Assembly: GCF_001541345.2 (NCBI RefSeq)
Contig: NZ_LMVL02000005.1
Coordinates: 248,001-312,000 of the forward strand
Direction: 5' to 3'
Source: Gillisella vitis
GTDB lineage: Bacteria; Pseudomonadota; Alphaproteobacteria; Rhizobiales; Rhizobiaceae
Length of the DNA stretch: 64,000 bases
A model generated the notes under the pieces. That model was not told where the DNA came from and ran no database searches. It was given only the letters and a program-made list of their open reading frames with translations. Below are positions 1-8,154 of the stretch, in pieces; within the stretch, counting starts at the first letter, position 1, and each line of letters opens with the position of its first letter. Made by a program: the position numbers and the translations under genes.

Positions 1-18
1 GCCGGTTGATCCCGCTGC

Positions 19-35
19 CACTGGTAATTCCAGTG
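19..35. repeat. short inverted repeat upstream of dapF
   Basis: Perfect 6-bp arms CACTGG and CCAGTG around a 5-nt spacer lie in the 79 bases before dapF. No T-run follows, so it is not an obvious terminator. The rest of bases 1-79 shows no gene; an AGGAAGG stretch at about 74-79 is the likely dapF ribosome binding site, although close to the start. Confidence 0.35.
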
Positions 36-79
36 AAATTGCGCCATATAGCGCTCAACAACCGCAGGACAGGAAGGCT

Positions 80-991
80 ATGGGCAATCGGGTCGAATTC
101 GCGAAGATGAACGGGCTTGGCAACAAGATCCTGGTCGTCGACATGCGCGGCCGCGCCGACCGCGTCACGCCGCAGGCGGCCATTGCGCTGGCGGGTGATG
201 CTGAAACCCATTTCGACCAGATCATGGCGATCCACGATCCCAAGCTGGCGGGTACCTTCGCCTATATCGACATTATCAATTGCGATGGCACGCTGGCGCA
301 GGCCTGCGGCAACGGCACACGCTGCGTGGTGCAGGCCCTGTCGGCGGAAACCGGCTTGAAGGCTTTCACCTTCCAGACGCTGGCTGGCATTCTCAACGCC
401 GTCGAGCATGAAGATGGCACGGTGTCCGTCGATATGGGCTCACCTGTGTTCGACTGGAACCGCATCCCGCTGTCGGAAGAGTTTCACGATACCAGCCGGA
501 TCGAATTGCAGATCGGGCCGATTGATGCGCCGGTGCTGCATTCGCCTGCCGTGATGTCGATGGGCAATCCGCATGCGGTATTCTGGGTGGACCGTGACCC
601 GATGTCCTATGATCTGGAACGGTTCGGGCCGCTGCTCGAAAACCATCCGCTGTTTCCTGAAAAGGCCAATATTACATTGGCGCAGGTCACATCCAAGACC
701 GCGATGACCACCCGTACCTGGGAGCGCGGCGCCGGGCTGACGCTGGCCTGCGGTTCCGCTGCTTGTGCCGCCGGGGTTTCCGCAGCCCGCACCGGGCGCA
801 CCGAGCGCAAAGTGACGATCACCGTCGCCTCCAGCCCCAATCGCCAGGCCCTCGACATCGAATGGCGCGAGCGTGACGGGCATGTGATCATGACGGGTGC
901 GGCAGAATGGGAATGGGCTGGACAGCTCGATCCGCAGACCGGCGCCTGGCAGCGCGAGCAGCAGGCGGGCCACGAGGCCTCGGTCTCGTGA
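80..991 (+). CDS. dapF: diaminopimelate epimerase
   Basis: DapF interconverts LL- and meso-diaminopimelate, the last step before meso-DAP is used for lysine and peptidoglycan in the cytoplasm. The 303-residue product has the family's two-fold layout with both catalytic cysteines: Cys76 in ACGNGTRC and Cys224 in ACGSAACAAG. The start MGNRVEFAKMNGLGN fits the family N-terminus (normally F-x-K-M-x-G-x-G-N). Length is slightly above the usual 275-295 because of a C-terminal tail rich in Gln and Glu. Its stop overlaps the mtaB start by 4 bp (GTGA), so the two are probably translationally coupled. Confidence 0.97.
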   Translation: MGNRVEFAKMNGLGNKILVVDMRGRADRVTPQAAIALAGDAETHFDQIMAIHDPKLAGTFAYIDIINCDGTLAQACGNGTRCVVQALSAETGLKAFTFQTLAGILNAVEHEDGTVSVDMGSPVFDWNRIPLSEEFHDTSRIELQIGPIDAPVLHSPAVMSMGNPHAVFWVDRDPMSYDLERFGPLLENHPLFPEKANITLAQVTSKTAMTTRTWERGAGLTLACGSAACAAGVSAARTGRTERKVTITVASSPNRQALDIEWRERDGHVIMTGAAEWEWAGQLDPQTGAWQREQQAGHEASVS

Positions 992-2262
992 GCGACATAA
1001 ACGTCATCACCTTCGGCTGCCGCCTCAATACCTACGAATCGGAAGTGATGAAGGCGGAGGCCGAAAAGGCGGGCCTTGACCAGACTATTCTGGTCAATAC
1101 CTGTGCGGTGACGGGCGAGGCGGTGCGTCAGGCCCGCCAGGCCATCCGCCGCGCCCGGCGTGAAAACCCGCAGGCGCGGATTATCGTGACCGGCTGTGCC
1201 GCCCAGACCGACGCCGCAGGCTTTGCCGCCATGCCGGAAGTGGATCTTGTGCTGGGCAATGAGGAAAAGCTGAAGGCTGAACATTACCGCGCTTTGCCTG
1301 ACTTCGGGGTGGCTGCGGCGGAAAAGCTGCGGGTCAACGATATCATGAGCGTGACAGAGACCGCGCCGCAAATGGTCAGCCATATAGACGGCCATGTGCG
1401 TGGTTTCCTTCAGGTGCAGAACGGCTGCGACCATCGCTGCACCTTCTGCATCATCCCCTATGGACGGGGCAATTCGCGCTCCGTGCCGATGGGGGCCGTG
1501 GTGGAACAGGCCCGCAAGCTGGTGGAAAACGGCTACCGCGAAGTGGTGCTGACCGGCGTGGATGCCACCAGCTACGGCGCCGATCTGCCCGGCCAGCCCA
1601 GCCTGGGCCTGCTGGCAAAAACGCTGTTGAAACAGGTGCCTGACATTCTGCGTCTGCGGCTGTCCTCCATCGATAGTATTGAGGTTGACCGCCACTTGAT
1701 CGACCTGATCGCCGAAGAGCCGCGCTTCATGCCGCATCTGCATCTGTCGTTGCAGCATGGTGACGACATGATCCTGAAGCGGATGAAGCGCCGCCATTCA
1801 CGGGCGGATGCCTTGGGGTTTGCGACACAGGTCCGCGCCCTGCGGCCCGATTTCAGCTTTGGTGCTGATATGATTGCCGGGTTCCCGACCGAAACCGAGG
1901 AGATGGCGGCAAATTCCGCTCGTCTGGCGCAAGAGATCGGCATCGCCCATCTGCATGTCTTTCCTTATAGCCCAAGGCCCGGCACACCGGCTGCCCGAAT
2001 GCCGCAACTGGACCGCGCTTTGGTGAAAGCGCGTGCTGCCAGCCTTCGTGCAGTTGCCGAACAGCTGCATCATGCCCATCTTGAACACATGGTCGGCTCA
2101 CAGCAAAAGCTGCTGGTGGAGCGCAACGAAATGGCGCATACGCAGGACTTCACCCTCGTGGCCGCTCCGGGTCATCTGCCGGGTGCCCTTGTGGATGCGG
2201 TGATCGGCGGTCACAATGGACGTCACCTGATTATTGAACAGTCAGCCGCCGCTGCGGCCTGA
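988..2262 (+). CDS. mtaB: tRNA t6A37 methylthiotransferase MtaB
   Basis: MtaB is a radical-SAM enzyme that adds a methylthio group to t6A37 of tRNAs decoding ANN codons. The N-terminal UPF0004 domain carries cluster cysteines C11, C39 and C70; the radical-SAM motif CDHRCTFC supplies C147, C151 and C154; a TRAM-like tail follows. I chose the GTG at 988, which overlaps the dapF stop in GTGA, because the protein then begins SDINVITFGCRLN just ahead of the first cluster Cys. An upstream in-frame ATG at 907 lies inside dapF and would add 27 unconserved residues. The 424-residue length is normal. Confidence 0.94.
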   Translation: MSDINVITFGCRLNTYESEVMKAEAEKAGLDQTILVNTCAVTGEAVRQARQAIRRARRENPQARIIVTGCAAQTDAAGFAAMPEVDLVLGNEEKLKAEHYRALPDFGVAAAEKLRVNDIMSVTETAPQMVSHIDGHVRGFLQVQNGCDHRCTFCIIPYGRGNSRSVPMGAVVEQARKLVENGYREVVLTGVDATSYGADLPGQPSLGLLAKTLLKQVPDILRLRLSSIDSIEVDRHLIDLIAEEPRFMPHLHLSLQHGDDMILKRMKRRHSRADALGFATQVRALRPDFSFGADMIAGFPTETEEMAANSARLAQEIGIAHLHVFPYSPRPGTPAARMPQLDRALVKARAASLRAVAEQLHHAHLEHMVGSQQKLLVERNEMAHTQDFTLVAAPGHLPGALVDAVIGGHNGRHLIIEQSAAAAA

Positions 2263-2284
2263 ACGTCGAAAAGCAAAGAACATC

Positions 2285-3652
2285 ATGGCGCTTGGATTCA
2301 TCAAAAAAGTCTTCACCTTTGGCAAGGACAAGCCAAGCGAAACAGGTGTAGATGCCGGGCTTTCCGCCGAGGAAAAAGCCGCCATTGCCGCCGAGAGCGA
2401 GCCGCATGACCGTGTGGAGCAATTGCCGCTGGCCGAAGATCCTGTTCTGGCCGAGGAAGTCGAGACGGCAGGCGGGCCTTCCGATGATCTGGTCGAAGAT
2501 CAGGCTGATGAAGATGATGTGACGGCGGAGGATCTGAGCCTCTTGCCGCTGTCGCTGCTGGAAGCCGAAGAGGCTGCTGACGAGCACCCCTCTGATGACG
2601 CGACGCCGTCTTTCGATGAATTGCTCGACGAGGCGGAAGACGCTTCGCCCGGCACTGAGATCGCGCTGCCGAAGGGTTTTTCGACCGTGGTCGAGCCGCA
2701 GCCTGAGCCGGAAACCCCTGAGGTGAAACAGAGCTGGTTCCAGCGCCTGAAAGCCGGGCTGTTTCGCACCTCCTCGCAGCTCACCGGCCAGATCTCAGCG
2801 CTGTTCACCAAGCGCAAGCTGGACGAAGAGACTCTGGAAGAGCTGGAGGATCTGCTGATCCAGGCCGATCTCGGCGTCGAGACTGCCATGCGTGTCACCG
2901 GCACCCTGTCGTCTGAGCGCTATGGCAAGGATGTGACTGGTGAGGACGTGACGCGCATCATGGCGGCTGAAATCGTCAAGGTGTTGAAGCCGGTGGCCAA
3001 GCCATTGGCGCTGGACCTTAACCACAAGCCGCATGTCATTCTCGTCGTCGGCGTCAACGGCACGGGCAAGACCACGACCATCGGCAAGCTTGCCGCCAAA
3101 TTGTCCGGCTCCGGGCTAAAGGTCATGCTGGCAGCGGGTGATACGTTCCGTGCCGCCGCCATCGAGCAGCTGAAGATTTGGGCGGATCGCACCGGATCGA
3201 CCTTTATCGGCACCAAGCTTGGCGCCGATGCAGCGGGGCTGGCCTATGATGCTTTCGAAAAGGCCAGGGCGGAAAAATCCGACGTGCTGATCATCGATAC
3301 GGCAGGCCGGTTGCAGAACAAGACCGAGTTGATGGACGAGCTGGAAAAGATCGTTCGGGTTCTCTCCAAGCTCGACCCGGATGCGCCGCATACGGTGTTG
3401 CAGACGCTGGATGCCACCACCGGCCAGAACGCCATGAACCAGGTGGAAATTTTCCGCAATGTCGCCGGTGTCAACGGCCTGATCATGACCAAGCTGGATG
3501 GCACAGCGCGCGGCGGTATTCTGGTCGCCATCGCCGCCAAGCACAAATTGCCGGTCTATTTCATTGGCGTTGGCGAAGGCGTGGATGATCTCGAACCCTT
3601 CGAGGCCGAGGATTTTGCCCGCGCCATTGCCGGTTTTGGCCCCTCAAGCTAA
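2285..3652 (+). CDS. ftsY: signal recognition particle receptor FtsY
   Basis: FtsY is the SRP receptor GTPase that delivers translating ribosomes to the inner membrane. Residues 1-145 are a long acidic Asp/Glu-rich A domain that begins with a short amphipathic helix (MALGFIKKVF). The NG domain follows, with a P-loop GVNGTGKTT near 256-264, a DTAGR motif and TKLDGTARGG. I chose ATG 2285 over an in-frame ATG 51 bp upstream that lies within mtaB, since the former gives the usual hydrophobic-basic N-terminus. The product has 455 residues. It follows mtaB by 22 bp and may share its transcript. Confidence 0.95.
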   Translation: MALGFIKKVFTFGKDKPSETGVDAGLSAEEKAAIAAESEPHDRVEQLPLAEDPVLAEEVETAGGPSDDLVEDQADEDDVTAEDLSLLPLSLLEAEEAADEHPSDDATPSFDELLDEAEDASPGTEIALPKGFSTVVEPQPEPETPEVKQSWFQRLKAGLFRTSSQLTGQISALFTKRKLDEETLEELEDLLIQADLGVETAMRVTGTLSSERYGKDVTGEDVTRIMAAEIVKVLKPVAKPLALDLNHKPHVILVVGVNGTGKTTTIGKLAAKLSGSGLKVMLAAGDTFRAAAIEQLKIWADRTGSTFIGTKLGADAAGLAYDAFEKARAEKSDVLIIDTAGRLQNKTELMDELEKIVRVLSKLDPDAPHTVLQTLDATTGQNAMNQVEIFRNVAGVNGLIMTKLDGTARGGILVAIAAKHKLPVYFIGVGEGVDDLEPFEAEDFARAIAGFGPSS

Positions 3653-3725
3653 AGCGCCCATCTTTAAATTCGACGCAATTTCGTATTAACCGCAAAACTA
3701 AGCCCGAAGAGCAAAGCAGGATACC

Positions 3726-4376
3726 ATGACAGCAGGAAACGCAGACCAGCAACCGAGTGCGGCAGAACAGCATCACCCCTTGCTGAAGCTGGCCTTGGAG
3801 CTTGGGCCGCTGCTGGTGTTCTTCTTCGGCAATCTGCGCGGCGAATGGCTGGCGGCGCATTTTCCGGCCCTGACCGCCATCGGCGGGCCGCTGTTGATTG
3901 CGACGGCGCTGTTCATGGTCGCCACCGTGCTGGCGCTTGTTGTGTCCAAGATCGTCTTCAAGCACTTGCCGATCATGCCTTTCGTATCCGGCGTGGTGGT
4001 GCTGGTGTTCGGATCGCTGTCGATCTGGCTCCAAGACGACACATTCATCAAGATGAAGCCGACCATCGTTAACGCGCTGTTCGGCTTGGTGCTGCTTGGC
4101 GGATTGCTGTTTGGCAAATCCTTGCTCGGCTATGTTTTTAATGCGGCTTTCCAGCTTGATGACGAGGGCTGGCGCAAGCTGACGCTGCGCTGGGGTATTT
4201 TCTTCCTGTTCCTCGCGGTGCTGAACGAGGTGGTCTGGCGCAATTTCACCAATGATGTCTGGGTGAATTTCAAGGTCTGGGGAACGATGCCCATTACCAT
4301 TCTGTTCACGCTGGCGCAGATGCCGCTGATCATGCGCCATTCTCTGGAAAACAAAGCGGAAGAGGGCGGCAAGTGA
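3726..4376 (+). CDS. yciB: inner-membrane spanning protein YciB (septation protein A family)
   Basis: A 216-residue polytopic membrane protein of the YciB/IspZ family, implicated in cell envelope organisation and septation. About five or six hydrophobic helices span residues 20-205, starting LLKLALELGPLLVFFFGN. The motifs NEVVWRNF and TDD/N-W-V-NFK are typical of the family. The first 18 residues and the last 10 are polar and cytoplasmic. AGCAGGA sits 5-10 nt before the ATG. It is 73 bp downstream of ftsY and overlaps the next gene by 4 bp (GTGA). Confidence 0.92.
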   Translation: MTAGNADQQPSAAEQHHPLLKLALELGPLLVFFFGNLRGEWLAAHFPALTAIGGPLLIATALFMVATVLALVVSKIVFKHLPIMPFVSGVVVLVFGSLSIWLQDDTFIKMKPTIVNALFGLVLLGGLLFGKSLLGYVFNAAFQLDDEGWRKLTLRWGIFFLFLAVLNEVVWRNFTNDVWVNFKVWGTMPITILFTLAQMPLIMRHSLENKAEEGGK

Positions 4377-4963
4377 CGGCTGTGGCGGGATCGCCGAAAA
4401 CCCATCATGCCGCCTCGTTCTGGCTGGTCGTTCCCGTCATCATTCTGGCCGTACAGATCTTGGCCGAGCATTTTATGGGCCGGATCTGGATCTGCTCCTG
4501 CGGCTATGTGAAACTGTTCGAGGCGGGCGTGAATACGCCCGGCAATTCCCAACACCTGGCGGATTGGTACACGCCCTCGCATATCATCCACGGATTCCTG
4601 TTTTACGGTCTCGGCTGGCTGGTGCTGCGGCGGGGGTCGTTTGGTCAGCGGCTGACGCTGGCCACTCTGATTGAGGCGGGCTGGGAATTGCTGGAAAATT
4701 CCCCAATCATCATCAACCGTTACCGCGCCGCCACCATGGCTGTTGGCTATGAGGGTGACAGCATCCTGAATTCGGCGATGGATACCGTGTTCATGGCACT
4801 CGGCTTCATCTTCGCGTCCCGCGCGCCGATCTGGCTGACGATTGTCGTTGCAATGTTTTTCGAGTTGCTGACGGGGTATCTGATCCGGGACAATCTGACT
4901 CTGAATGTCATCATGCTGGTCTGGCCGGTGGATGCGATCAAGGCCTGGCAGGCGGCTCTGTAA
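4373..4963 (+). CDS. DUF2585 (UPF0314) membrane protein
   Basis: A 196-residue membrane protein matching the DUF2585/UPF0314 family of alphaproteobacteria; function unknown. Four hydrophobic stretches can be seen (about 17-37, 68-86, 128-150, 155-175). Conserved-looking polar patches are SCGYVKLFEAGVNTPGNSQH, DWYTPSHIIHG and LIEAGWELLENSPIIINRYR. The start is GTG, overlapping the yciB stop by 4 bp. Its 3' end runs 26 bp into the 3' end of the convergent ccmG. The yciB-DUF2585 pairing suggests an envelope role, which is inference. Confidence 0.85.
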   Translation: MTAVAGSPKTHHAASFWLVVPVIILAVQILAEHFMGRIWICSCGYVKLFEAGVNTPGNSQHLADWYTPSHIIHGFLFYGLGWLVLRRGSFGQRLTLATLIEAGWELLENSPIIINRYRAATMAVGYEGDSILNSAMDTVFMALGFIFASRAPIWLTIVVAMFFELLTGYLIRDNLTLNVIMLVWPVDAIKAWQAAL

Positions 4964-5564
4964 TGGCTTTGACGGCAAGTGCCCTGTCGATAGCCGGGTA
5001 AAGACCGTTTTCTATCGATTGCGCATCAAAAGGCCCGACCCGCTTGTAAACAATCGTGCCATCCGGCGCGACGAGATAGCTTTCCGGGATACCGTAGACG
5101 CCCCAGTCAATTGCCGCCTTGCCGTTCGGGTCGATGCCGATGGCTTTGTAGGGATTGCCAAGCTCGCCCAAAAACCTCAGCGCGTTGTCGCTCTTGTCCT
5201 TGTAGTTGATGGCGACGATCTGGATGCGGGGGTCATTGCTCAGCTGTTTCAGCAGCGGATGCTCATCCCGGCAGGGCACACACCAGGACGCAAACACATT
5301 GACCAGCGTGAGCTTGCCCGTGATGGCGGAAGAGGTCAGCGCCGGCAGGTTGGAGCCTTCCAGCGGTGGCAGGTTCAGGGTGGGCGCCTTGGTGCCGATC
5401 AGCGCGGAGGGAATATCGCTGACATTCTTGCCGTTGAAATCCTGATCATAGAGCATCTTGCCCGCTGTTCCCGCGATCAGCGCGAAAACCGCAAGCGGAA
5501 TGGCCGCCAGCAGGTAACGGGAGAGCCCGCGCTTTTCAGCGGTTTCCAGCCTGTCCTCAGCCAT
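4938..5564 (-). CDS. ccmG: thiol:disulfide interchange protein CcmG (DsbE)
   Basis: A membrane-anchored periplasmic thioredoxin that helps reduce apocytochrome c before heme attachment. One N-terminal transmembrane helix (about 17-34) is followed by a thioredoxin fold with active site WCVPC (C95, C98) and the cis-proline segment YGIPESYLV. The start at 5564 shares one base with the ccmD stop (TGATG on the minus strand). The 208-residue length is normal. It is the last gene of a ccmA-B-C-D-G operon. The ccmE, ccmF and ccmH genes are not in this window. Confidence 0.94.
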   Translation of the reverse strand: MAEDRLETAEKRGLSRYLLAAIPLAVFALIAGTAGKMLYDQDFNGKNVSDIPSALIGTKAPTLNLPPLEGSNLPALTSSAITGKLTLVNVFASWCVPCRDEHPLLKQLSNDPRIQIVAINYKDKSDNALRFLGELGNPYKAIGIDPNGKAAIDWGVYGIPESYLVAPDGTIVYKRVGPFDAQSIENGLYPAIDRALAVKAITEPPARP

Positions 5565-5734
5565 CAGAGCGCCTTTTCTGTCGATGTGTCGGAGCGGCGG
5601 CGGATGCCTGCCGCCTCCAGCGCCTTCAACTCTTTCTGACGCGCGCGGCCCTCCAGCCAGATCCAGATAACCATGAACAGAATGGCGGCCGCGGTCAGCC
5701 CGTAGGCGGTGCCGATATAGAAGGCATATTTCAT
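5564..5734 (-). CDS. ccmD: heme exporter protein CcmD
   Basis: A 56-residue single-span membrane protein that stabilises the CcmABC complex and helps release holo-CcmE. The hydrophobic helix covers about residues 4-27 and ends VIWIWLEGRARQKELKAL, the typical CcmD join to a basic amphipathic tail. AGGAGA sits 7 nt before the start at 5734. It overlaps the ccmC stop by 4 bp and the ccmG start by 1 bp, so the three genes are tightly coupled. The small size makes it easy to miss in gene calling. Confidence 0.92.
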   Translation of the reverse strand: MKYAFYIGTAYGLTAAAILFMVIWIWLEGRARQKELKALEAAGIRRRSDTSTEKAL

Positions 5735-6513
5735 GATGCGCTCTCCTGCGAGGCGACCCGGGCGGCAAGCCGTCGCTGGGCCATGATTCGCCGCCGCCAG
5801 ATCTCGTTGCGCATCGCCATCAGATGCAGGGTGAAGAACAGCAGCGTGAAGGCTACGGCCATGACCAGCAAGGGCCGCAGAAACTCCGGATCGACACTTG
5901 GGCCGCCAAGCTTGAGGATGCTGGCCGGCTGGTGCAGCGTATTCCACCATTCCACGGAAAATTTGATGATCGGAATATTGACGAAGCCGACCAGGATCAG
6001 CACCGAACTGATCCGCGCCGATTTCGACGGATCGTCCATGGCTCGGTTGAGGGCGATCAGGCCCAGATACATCAGGAACAGAATGAACACCGAAGTCAGG
6101 CGGGCATCGCCCCAGGCCCACCATGTTCCCCACATTGGCCTGCCCCAGAGCGAGCCGGTGACCAGCGCAATGAAGGTAAAGGCCGCTCCCAGCGGGGCCG
6201 CGGCCCGATGGCTGACATCGGCCAGCGGATGACGCCAGACCAGCGTGCCGATGGCGGAGACCGCCATCACCGAATAGCACATCATCGCCAGCCAGGCCGA
6301 GGGTACATGGATATACATGATCCGCACCGTATCGCCCTGCTGATAATCGCCCTCGGTGGTGAAGGCGAGCGTCAGGCCGATGGCCAGCAGAATAATGGTT
6401 GTTCCCGCCATCCACGGCAGGACACGTGCCACCAGCGCCAGAAACCGGGTCGGATTGGCCAGTGCGTTTAATCGGGCAGTGAGCTTGGTCGAAGCAAGGC
6501 TGTTGTCGGTCAT
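5731..6513 (-). CDS. ccmC: heme exporter permease CcmC
   Basis: CcmC loads heme onto the chaperone CcmE at the periplasmic face. The 260-residue product has six predicted spans and the tryptophan-rich heme-handling signature at residues 123-140, here WGRPMWGTWWAWGDARLT. The family form I know reads WWxWDARLT, so Gly135 looks like a one-residue insertion. Flanking histidines (H69 in MYIHVPSAW, H185-region in the later loop) are present. It lies 68 bp after ccmB; that gap holds a perfect dyad with an FNR/FixK-type core, so ccmC-ccmD-ccmG may have their own promoter. Confidence 0.94.
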   Translation of the reverse strand: MTDNSLASTKLTARLNALANPTRFLALVARVLPWMAGTTIILLAIGLTLAFTTEGDYQQGDTVRIMYIHVPSAWLAMMCYSVMAVSAIGTLVWRHPLADVSHRAAAPLGAAFTFIALVTGSLWGRPMWGTWWAWGDARLTSVFILFLMYLGLIALNRAMDDPSKSARISSVLILVGFVNIPIIKFSVEWWNTLHQPASILKLGGPSVDPEFLRPLLVMAVAFTLLFFTLHLMAMRNEIWRRRIMAQRRLAARVASQESAS

Positions 6514-6541
6514 GCTGCTTTCTACCCTGAGGATGGTGTTG

Positions 6542-6567
6542 CTGCAATTGATCGCAATCAATTGCAG
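6542..6567. promoter_or_regulatory. perfect dyad with FNR/FixK-type anaerobox core
   Basis: Arms CTGCAATTGAT and ATCAATTGCAG are perfectly complementary over 11 bp around CGCA. The centre at 6548-6561 reads TTGAT-CGCA-ATCAA, the exact FNR/FnrN/FixK consensus. It lies in the 68-bp gap between ccmB and ccmC, centred about 41 nt before the ccmC start codon. No T-run follows on the minus strand, so a terminator is less likely than an operator or activator site. Confidence 0.55.
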
Positions 6568-6581
6568 GAGGTCAAGAATGA

Positions 6582-7241
6582 TCAATCCGCTGTGTTTCTG
6601 AGCGCCAATGCTGCTGCCGATGGGCCTATGACCGCGAAGAATAAAGTCAGTGCGGATAGAAACAGAAAAGGCGGCAGGAAAGGGGCTGGGTCTTCCACAG
6701 CCGCATAGGAAGCACTCACACCGAAAATCAGCACCGGAATGGCCAGCGGCAGAACCAGGATCGATACCAACAGCCCACCCCGCGGCAGGGCCACGGCAAC
6801 CGCCGCTCCGGCAGCGCCAATGAAGGTCAGCGCGGGAGAGCCGACCAGCAGCGTCAGCATCACTGCCCCGATGGCCATTTCGCTCATATTCATGAACAGA
6901 CCCAGCAGCGGCGAAGCGATCACCAGCGGCAGGCTGGTCGCCGTCCAATGGGCCAGGCATTTGACGAAGACGGTCAGCACCAGCGGTGTTTCCTGCATGA
7001 GCAGCAGATCCAGCGAACCGTCATCCCGGTCGGCCTGAAACAGCCGGTCGAGGCCGAGCAGCGCTGACAGCAGCGCGCCGATCCAGACAATGGCAGGACC
7101 GATTCGGGCCAGCAGGTTCATATCCGGACCGACGCCAAAGGGAATCACTGCCACCACGGTCAGGAAGAACAGCACGCCGATCAGTGCGCCGCCGCCCGCC
7201 CTGACCGACAGTTTCAAGTCGCGCAGGAATAAAGCGATCAC
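6582..7241 (-). CDS. ccmB: heme exporter permease CcmB
   Basis: CcmB is the membrane partner of the ATPase CcmA in the Ccm ABC complex that drives release of holo-CcmE. The 219-residue protein has six hydrophobic helices and the family-typical segments LFQADRDDGSLDLLLM and the long LPLVIASPLLGLFMN loop-helix. The N-terminal amphipathic stretch MIALFLRDLKLSVRAGGG is also typical. It overlaps the ccmA stop by 4 bp (7238-7241). The 68-bp gap to ccmC is the only sizeable break in the operon. Confidence 0.94.
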   Translation of the reverse strand: MIALFLRDLKLSVRAGGGALIGVLFFLTVVAVIPFGVGPDMNLLARIGPAIVWIGALLSALLGLDRLFQADRDDGSLDLLLMQETPLVLTVFVKCLAHWTATSLPLVIASPLLGLFMNMSEMAIGAVMLTLLVGSPALTFIGAAGAAVAVALPRGGLLVSILVLPLAIPVLIFGVSASYAAVEDPAPFLPPFLFLSALTLFFAVIGPSAAALALRNTAD

Positions 7242-7903
7242 GCCGCATCCTCCAGATAGCCGTAGTCGAAGCCCTTCATTTCCAACAGATTCGGGTTGTC
7301 CAGCCCCAAGGGCTGGTGGGTGGCGGCCAGCACCATGCCGCCGTGGGCCAGATGAGCGCGGATCAGGCTTGAAAACATTTCATCAGCTTTGACGTCCAGT
7401 GCGGCGGTCGGCTCATCGAGAATCCAGATCGGGCGGTAGGAGACCAGCAACCGGGCCATGGCGAAGCGCCGCTGCTGCCCGGCAGACAGATAGCCATAGG
7501 GCAGGTGGGTAATACCACCCAGTCCAACCTGATCGGCGGCCTCTTCGATGGAGATGCCTGCACCGCCTTGGGCCTGTCCGAGAAATGCCTTCCAGAACTC
7601 CAGATTTTCGGCCACTGTCAGTTCCGCCTTCATGCCGTTGCGATGGCCGAGGTAATGGCTGACCTCGCGGGGCGGCCGTGGCTCGGTGCCGGGTGATTCG
7701 AACAGGACGGAGCCACGCTCTGGCCGGATGAAGCCGGCGATGACCCGCAGCAAGGTGGATTTTCCCGATCCGTTGCGACCGGTCAGGATCAGCGCTTCGC
7801 CGGATGACAGCGTGAAGGAGATGTTGCGAAACAACAGATCCTCGCCGCGTTTTGCGGCCAGTTCCAGGGCATTTAGCCGGGTGATTTCCCCTTTGTTTAG
7901 CAA
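7238..7903 (-). CDS. ccmA: cytochrome c biogenesis ATP-binding protein CcmA
   Basis: The ATPase of the CcmAB complex in cytochrome c maturation, on the cytoplasmic face. The 221-residue ABC domain has Walker A GRNGSGKST (42-50), signature LSAGQQRRF, Walker B PIWILDEPTAALD and the H-loop in AATHQP. It is the first gene of the minus-strand ccm operon. The 251-bp spacer shared with the divergent acnA must hold the operon promoter; I could not single out a -35/-10 pair. Confidence 0.95.
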   Translation of the reverse strand: MLNKGEITRLNALELAAKRGEDLLFRNISFTLSSGEALILTGRNGSGKSTLLRVIAGFIRPERGSVLFESPGTEPRPPREVSHYLGHRNGMKAELTVAENLEFWKAFLGQAQGGAGISIEEAADQVGLGGITHLPYGYLSAGQQRRFAMARLLVSYRPIWILDEPTAALDVKADEMFSSLIRAHLAHGGMVLAATHQPLGLDNPNLLEMKGFDYGYLEDAA

Positions 7904-8154
7904 AGCTTATCGCCTTTAAAAAATTGTGCCATTTGGCCTTCTACACTCTGGAACAGTTCTTGGAAATTCTCTATAAGACCTGCAACCACGCCAGCGACCG
8001 GCGTGTCCATCATCCTAGCGCCGAACTTGAATGTTGCGTAAAGCGATTTTCACGGGCGGACAGCGGAAATGGTCGCACCCGCATCCTGATGTGCATGTAG
8101 TGCATAGGCGTCCGCACGTATGTGTTGGCTATCAGTATCAGCGGGGTTCTATCC

